From Gossypium raimondii (taxonomy: Eukaryota > Streptophyta > Magnoliopsida > Malvales > Malvaceae), in NCBI RefSeq assembly GCF_025698545.1, contig NC_068575.1, forward strand, positions 59,591,980 to 59,655,979: 64,000 nt of DNA, read 5' to 3'. The notes below the pieces were generated by a model that was not told the DNA's origin, ran no database searches, and saw nothing but the letters and a program-made list of their open reading frames with translations. Positions 58,935 through 64,000 of this stretch are shown here, piece by piece (position 1 is the stretch's first letter; each line of letters begins with the position of its first letter). Both the position numbers and the translations under genes were made by a program.

Positions 58935-61121
58935 TAGGGATCAACGGATAAACTTAGATTTCAATTCCATTATTTTCACTGAACCTGAGCAGATTGTGGC
59001 CCGGCATACCTCATGTAATACATTAAATAATCAAGGTCAATAGTACTGGGAATTTGTGTAGTTTGTCAATGGCACCCTACTGGACCGCTACCAAATCTTG
59101 AAAGATCTTGATGGTGAATCTTATCATTTGCGGCTTTTAATCTCTTTACTCCGTGGCACACAGATTGTGACCATTGATTCTTCCACTTGCTATTATTCCC
59201 AACAAGACATGGACTGAATTCTCACTAAAATCTATATATATATGAATATAAATTACCGTTTGAAAAGTGAGGCATATGGATTCTCAACCGAAGATAATAT
59301 CTCGGCATATACCTAGACCCTTGCTAGCCGACTGTGCAAGTGGTAGGATGAACAGACCTGTTGCAAGTGGAACTGTGATCATGTGTATGTATCGCAGTTA
59401 AAATCTAGAAACTGCTTTCTGACAATCGGACTAAAGGAGGAAGGTACGGAAATTTTATCCAGTTTTTGTATCCTTTTATAGCTAACTAGCTATAAGCATA
59501 TATGTGCTGATTGTCTTTACTACGCTCATGCTTAGAAATTATAGACTCTCTTTTTAGTTACTCAGTTGCATCTTCTCACTCACTTGACCAATATTTCCTT
59601 TTTGTACAATGGTTAAGTGGCAACAAGGTTCTGGAAGCTGTGGCAGTCAGAACCTACATTATTCCAACATTTCATTTTTTCTTGAAATATTGGTCTTGAC
59701 ACGTATTTAGACATGGTACGGCGACCTCTAAGTTTGGGGAAGAAAACATATATGTGTTGAACACATACTATTTGACACTTCCACCCAAATCCAAATAACA
59801 TAAGTTAGAACTAAGAATTAGGGTTTTTTTCTTCATGTTACACAGTATGAGTAGTTGTTACTATTGGCTAGTTGGCGTCAAAGAATAATAGAAGGGTAGT
59901 TTTGGGGGCTAACCGTTGGGTGATAGTGGCTTGGGGTTAAATGTAGAGCGAATATTTACTATCATTTTACCTTATCTGTCTAAGATTTTGGAATCATATC
60001 TCCGCTTTCCTTCCAAAGTAACACGGATGGATTCCCATTTTTTACCTTGATAGATTTGTTCTCATTTGGTGGTTGTTGCTTTGTATTTACCTAAAGAAGT
60101 GACTGAAATTTTCAAAAGAAGATGCCTAGATAGCCTTCCTGTTCCTTTGTGGTTAGATTCCATATCAAAGAACAGAAGATGTCTGCAATACACCCATATA
60201 GAAATTCAAGATGTAAGTTCATTAGTGGGTGAATATTAGGACTCTAATCCAACTTGTTAATAATGAGTCAATCAAGCAGTAACGCTTAACCTTTTGGTTC
60301 GAAGCTAATGAAAGTAAATCCACTAATTTTGTCTAGTCTACATCTGGTAGCATAAGCATGGAACATTTTTATTAGGGAATTTTTGAACAAAAGAACAGAT
60401 GGCTCAGGAAAAATGTTAATAACAAGTGAACCTGATTGAGGGAGCAAAAGAGATCTTTCAATGTTCTTTCTTTGCTTCAGACTTTGGGGTTCATTCGCAT
60501 GCATGCTAGTCTATGATAGAAAGTTAATAGCCAATTTTAATATCTTTTAGAGATGGCAATAGAGCAGGACAAGGGCAAACGTTGTCAAATTCACCGTCTC
60601 TTCAAATGTTATATTTTCACCCTACTTTATATGATGGGTGGGACAGGGCGACAAGTAATTAACATAATTGTTCTTTTTCAAAAAAAATTCACCCACCCCA
60701 TCCTGCTTCGCATTACATCTACTGTTCAAAAACAAAAATTTGCCCCATTCGGTATGAATCTGTTCGAAATCCATTGAATAGATCAAGTTTTACCATCCTA
60801 TCTAACCGCATATCATAATGGATCGTTTGGATAATATAATGAATCAATTATTGAAGGGAGGTTAAGAAACAGTAGTACTCTTGTATCGTTATCAAGACCA
60901 TGATGAACCCAACTGGATGCAGTGTTTTTCCGCCTCTTATTTGCATGTTTGTATACTTTCTTCTCTTACGGCCTCTGCTCTCTGGGTTATATGTTAGGTT
61001 CTGAGCCTGCGGGTAGGTCTAGTTCATGGATATCGCCTTGTCACCACTAGCCATAAACTTCGATAGGGTGTGGGACACAATACTTTATGTTTTTTATATT
61101 ACTTTTTCTATAACCTCAAAG

Positions 61122-61350
61122 CTGGAGGTTTATGAAAGAACCAAAATCATTGAGGGGGATTATCATCAACTTTGAGACAAACTTATATAGAGTATGATTA
61201 GTACACAGTTAGTAAGATCTATGGACCAACAAGCAGAGTTGTTTACAAAAGCTTTACCTGGTTCTAAAATAAGAAGTATTTGTAAACAACTGGGTACACA
61301 AAGTATGTTTTTCAGTTCACCAATACAAAGAAGATTACCATATTGGTGAT
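61122..61350 (+). pseudogene. copia polyprotein C-terminal (RNase H end) remnant
   Basis: One frame reads LEVYERTKIIEGDYHQL, a stop, DKLI, a stop, then STQLVRSMDQQAELFTKALP and GSKIRSICKQLGTQS. This is the end of a copia polyprotein, whose usual form is HERTKHIEVDxHFIRDK..DQ.ADLFTKAL. Two in-frame stops (about 61173 and 61188) and the absence of reverse transcriptase upstream show it is a broken fragment. No LTR was found nearby. Confidence 0.85.
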
Positions 61351-63744
61351 GGGTTTAATAAACCTCATCACGTAAGTGGAGACAAAAAAGGTGGCGTTAT
61401 CCCATATTCAGCTTAGGTTTTATACATATAACCAAATAATTTCAAGTTGGATGCTTAATAACTCTTTCGTCATAATTAGGGTCAAATGTGCATTACCACA
61501 TATAACATTTCCTTCATAGAGGGGCTGTTTTCCTCCTAAACTTACTTTCAGATAAATTTAATTTAGTTAGTGTGGTTAGACTTGGATTTTATTCTCTTTA
61601 TTAACATTAGGGTTAACAAGTATTATGCCTGGTAATATTCTTTCTCCTTGCCTGGGAAGGGTTCACTTACCGGAATGTGGCTACAACATCCTCATACTGT
61701 AACTAAATATAGTTAGTTGGTAAATTTCCGGCTCCAACACTAATTTTGATGGTTTAGTTTCTTAGATTTGATTATGTGTATGATGCATCTGCTATAAATT
61801 TTTTGGTTCTATAACTCTTGAGAATTTACAGCTGTTGGCAACTTCTGAAGTTCTTCGTCTAATTCTTTTTCTCTATGATCAGATTCTGGTAAGTTGTCAT
61901 ATTGGTCGAGAGATCACAAATAGAACACGTTTATATACAGGGATTGCCGAGGTAAACATCATTGCCTTCCACATTTTTTTCATATAAATGCCCGGTTTGC
62001 TTCCTGCAAATGCAGGGAATTGTTCTTACTAGAAAACAATCTCAAACCTCAGAATATTTCATGACTTCGACTTATTTTGTTTTGTGGCTGATGTATAGCT
62101 AATAGGTAATTGAAGTTTTCCGTATTAGAGATGATAAGCTCATATCCTATGCTTTCTTCGCGTTGAAGTTCTTTAAAATTGATGGGCCCTTTTAGTTGTT
62201 AGGCAAGTTTTGCATAATTGGTAGGTTCGATGAGTAGTTGGCAAGGGACAATAGCCAGTGGCTGGGTTGGAACTCAGATTAGTCTGATCAGCATAAGTTA
62301 TTAAGGACCGAGGAGCCTTCATGACGAAATCTTGTGGAGATATAACCATATGAAGTTGGTGAAGACCCTCCCAACAGGCCTCTTGACGTACGTTACAACT
62401 CTTCCCTTCGCTGCATCATTGTAATTATTTCCACCTATGGTTTTAAGCCTTCATATTGAACGCTTTGATTTATGGCCTTTTGTTATGTGTTATATCCCTC
62501 TGAATCATATTTCTGCAACTGCAACCTTTTTCATCTTGGAACAAGGACTCTTAAAGCCTTACATTCTGTATACCGTGGAGTACTGCCATTGAAGACGTAG
62601 TATGGGCCAAAAACAGAGATGTACCGGAATTTCATATGCCTGTATCTTAAGTTCCATGAAAATAATTGTGTTCGATTTATGTTGCTAGGCACTTTTGGTT
62701 AATATAAACAGTTTATAACCCGGAGAACACAAGTGAATATAATGAATTATCGAGGAAAATTACACTTGGCTAATGTCTTGCAGTAGAACTTCTAAAAACA
62801 TTTATACTGCAAATCGTGGCTTTGTCAAATCACTTGATTGGTAGGGATAATCATGTCCGCCAGATCGAAGTTTATGGACCTCAGCCGTGATTTACCACAG
62901 ATTCTTACTTTTTTCAGTGCATCAGTTCTTTGATCACCAATATTCTAGATTTAAACCTTTTTTTTTTTAAATGATGGATTGCAGGAATCCTATTCCACCC
63001 CACCATTCCAATTTACCTCTAGGGAATTCATTACATGCCCCACTCTGAGATAGTAAAATGTGATCTAATAGCTTGCTTTTGGGTCAAAACTGACGTCGAA
63101 TATGATTTCTGGAATCTTGTACTAAATTGAAGAAAACTAATGCTGCTACAAGCCATTATTTTGAAGCATCCAAGTCCAACACATTCGGCCATGAATATAT
63201 AGAGATATGATCATCCAAAGACATTCTAAACACAGAAGAAATTGAGAGAACATTTATGTACTTGTGCTAAACATATACCCAAGTTAAGAGTAGCTTAGAC
63301 GAGAACTATGGGTGTTACTCAAGACAACAAATATTTTTTCAGAACTAAGAAGAGGTAGTTTTCTTAGGAAAGTAAATATAAAACATGCTGATGGCTTTGT
63401 ATCTATCATTAGTGATAGAAGAAGAAAATGAGTAGGATTGTCGTATAAATTAGATTAAAACTAGCTTAGACTTCCCTTTTAGGTTCTTTCCTGATTTTCT
63501 TTTTCCACAATGTCTTTAGACAATGTGACATTCCATTATTCAAGAAAAAGGCTATAGATATTTGGATACCTTGTATCTGCTCGATATGCTTGTGTTTGAT
63601 ACATTCGGACATGGTATGAAGATATAAACCTTCAAATTCATGAAAAAACTTACAAATTTTGAACATACTGATGTCAGACGACACTATGTTCAAATTCAAG
63701 TAACATAGCCTTGTATATCTATTGTTGAAGTTTACCAAGGTTAT

Positions 63745-63760
63745 ATGCATGCATGCATGC
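63745..63760. repeat. (ATGC)4 short repeat
   Basis: ATGCATGCATGCATGC is a simple tetranucleotide repeat that also forms overlapping RY-type CATGCATG motifs. With no gene assigned downstream, a regulatory role cannot be argued. Confidence 0.9.
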
Positions 63761-64000
63761 TAAATAAGATTAACTATAAGACTAGATATAGGCATTTGCG
63801 GTTAATTTAGTTTTGATTCAAAGATACGACTCAAACAGAATGCAAATCAGATTGCATGATCCGAAATGTCACGCACCGAACAGCTAAGCATTAGCCAGCA
63901 ATGGCTGTCCAAGAAAAGCTTCCATTAGAACATAAATGACGATAGTAATAAAATAAGGAAGCATTCCAAAGGAGAGATGCACGTATCTTCTTGCCAACAT

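Larger units (their letters stand above)
56528..64000. other. Long region without a recognised gene
   Basis: The first kilobase is the upstream region of the RL gene. It also contains a hAT-like repeat (58342-58934), a copia pol remnant (61122-61350) and a short ATGC repeat (63745-63760). About 60548 begins TAGAGATGGCAATAGAGCAG, resembling the end of a further plant repeat type, but the other end was not found. The remaining sequence (59000-60500, 61400-63700) is less A/T-rich than other gaps, yet no frame, tRNA or conserved domain could be identified. Confidence 0.45.

Noticed and set aside
60548-60777. TAGAGATGGCAATAGAGCAG as the start of another hAT-like element or a gene
   Set aside because: The matching right end and target duplication were not found, and the open frame there has no family signature.

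Overview
The window is plant nuclear DNA: AT-rich, with intron-split genes (GT-AG introns), TATA boxes, Ty1-copia and hAT-type transposon remains and many miniature inverted-repeat elements. The proteins are of eudicot type. A Malvaceae genome such as cotton (Gossypium) is my best guess, but that is inference; no species marker was tested.

Seven protein genes are well supported. Left block: an HD-Zip class I factor of the HB21/HB40/HB53 group (3992-6042, +) and a polyol transporter of the PLT6 type (18076-19775, +). Middle: a TauE/SafE family membrane protein with 12 exons (24231-28007, +). Right block: a Sec14-type CRAL-TRIO protein (33738-35771, +), an 18-exon ERD6-like vacuolar sugar transporter (37833-42314, -), an intronless zinc-finger homeodomain factor of the ZHD5 type (46230-47123, +) and a RADIALIS-like single-SANT protein (56276-56527, -). 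An eighth, unrecognised two-exon small gene is possible at 54762-55071. From memory, the left pair matches neighbours on Arabidopsis chromosome 4 (HB40, PLT6) and the right block matches an ordered run on chromosome 1 (Sec14, ERDL6, ZHD5, RL6). The window therefore seems to join two ancestral blocks.

The genes do not form one pathway. They fall into growth and dormancy transcription factors (HD-Zip I, ZHD, RL) and membrane or lipid transport (PLT6-like, TauE/SafE, ERDL6-like, Sec14). The two sugar porters differ at the substrate-contacting TM7 motif: the ERDL6-like protein keeps QQ, the PLT6-like protein has EH.

The spaces between genes are mostly transposon debris. The best-resolved items are: a decayed copia element at 11950-14842, with both LTRs, primer site and a 5-bp target duplication, carrying a 567-bp hAT-type element with a perfect 8-bp target duplication inside its gag; a tandem duplication of about 2.2 kb (49750-51905 and 52085-54405) in which each copy holds a transposon missing from the other; and several palindromic element families present two or three times. 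I found no CRISPR array, operon, virus-derived cluster or other system that I would call new. The most interesting signals are the nested and duplicated transposon structures, the altered sugar-binding motif and a tRNA-like sequence at 31959-32041.
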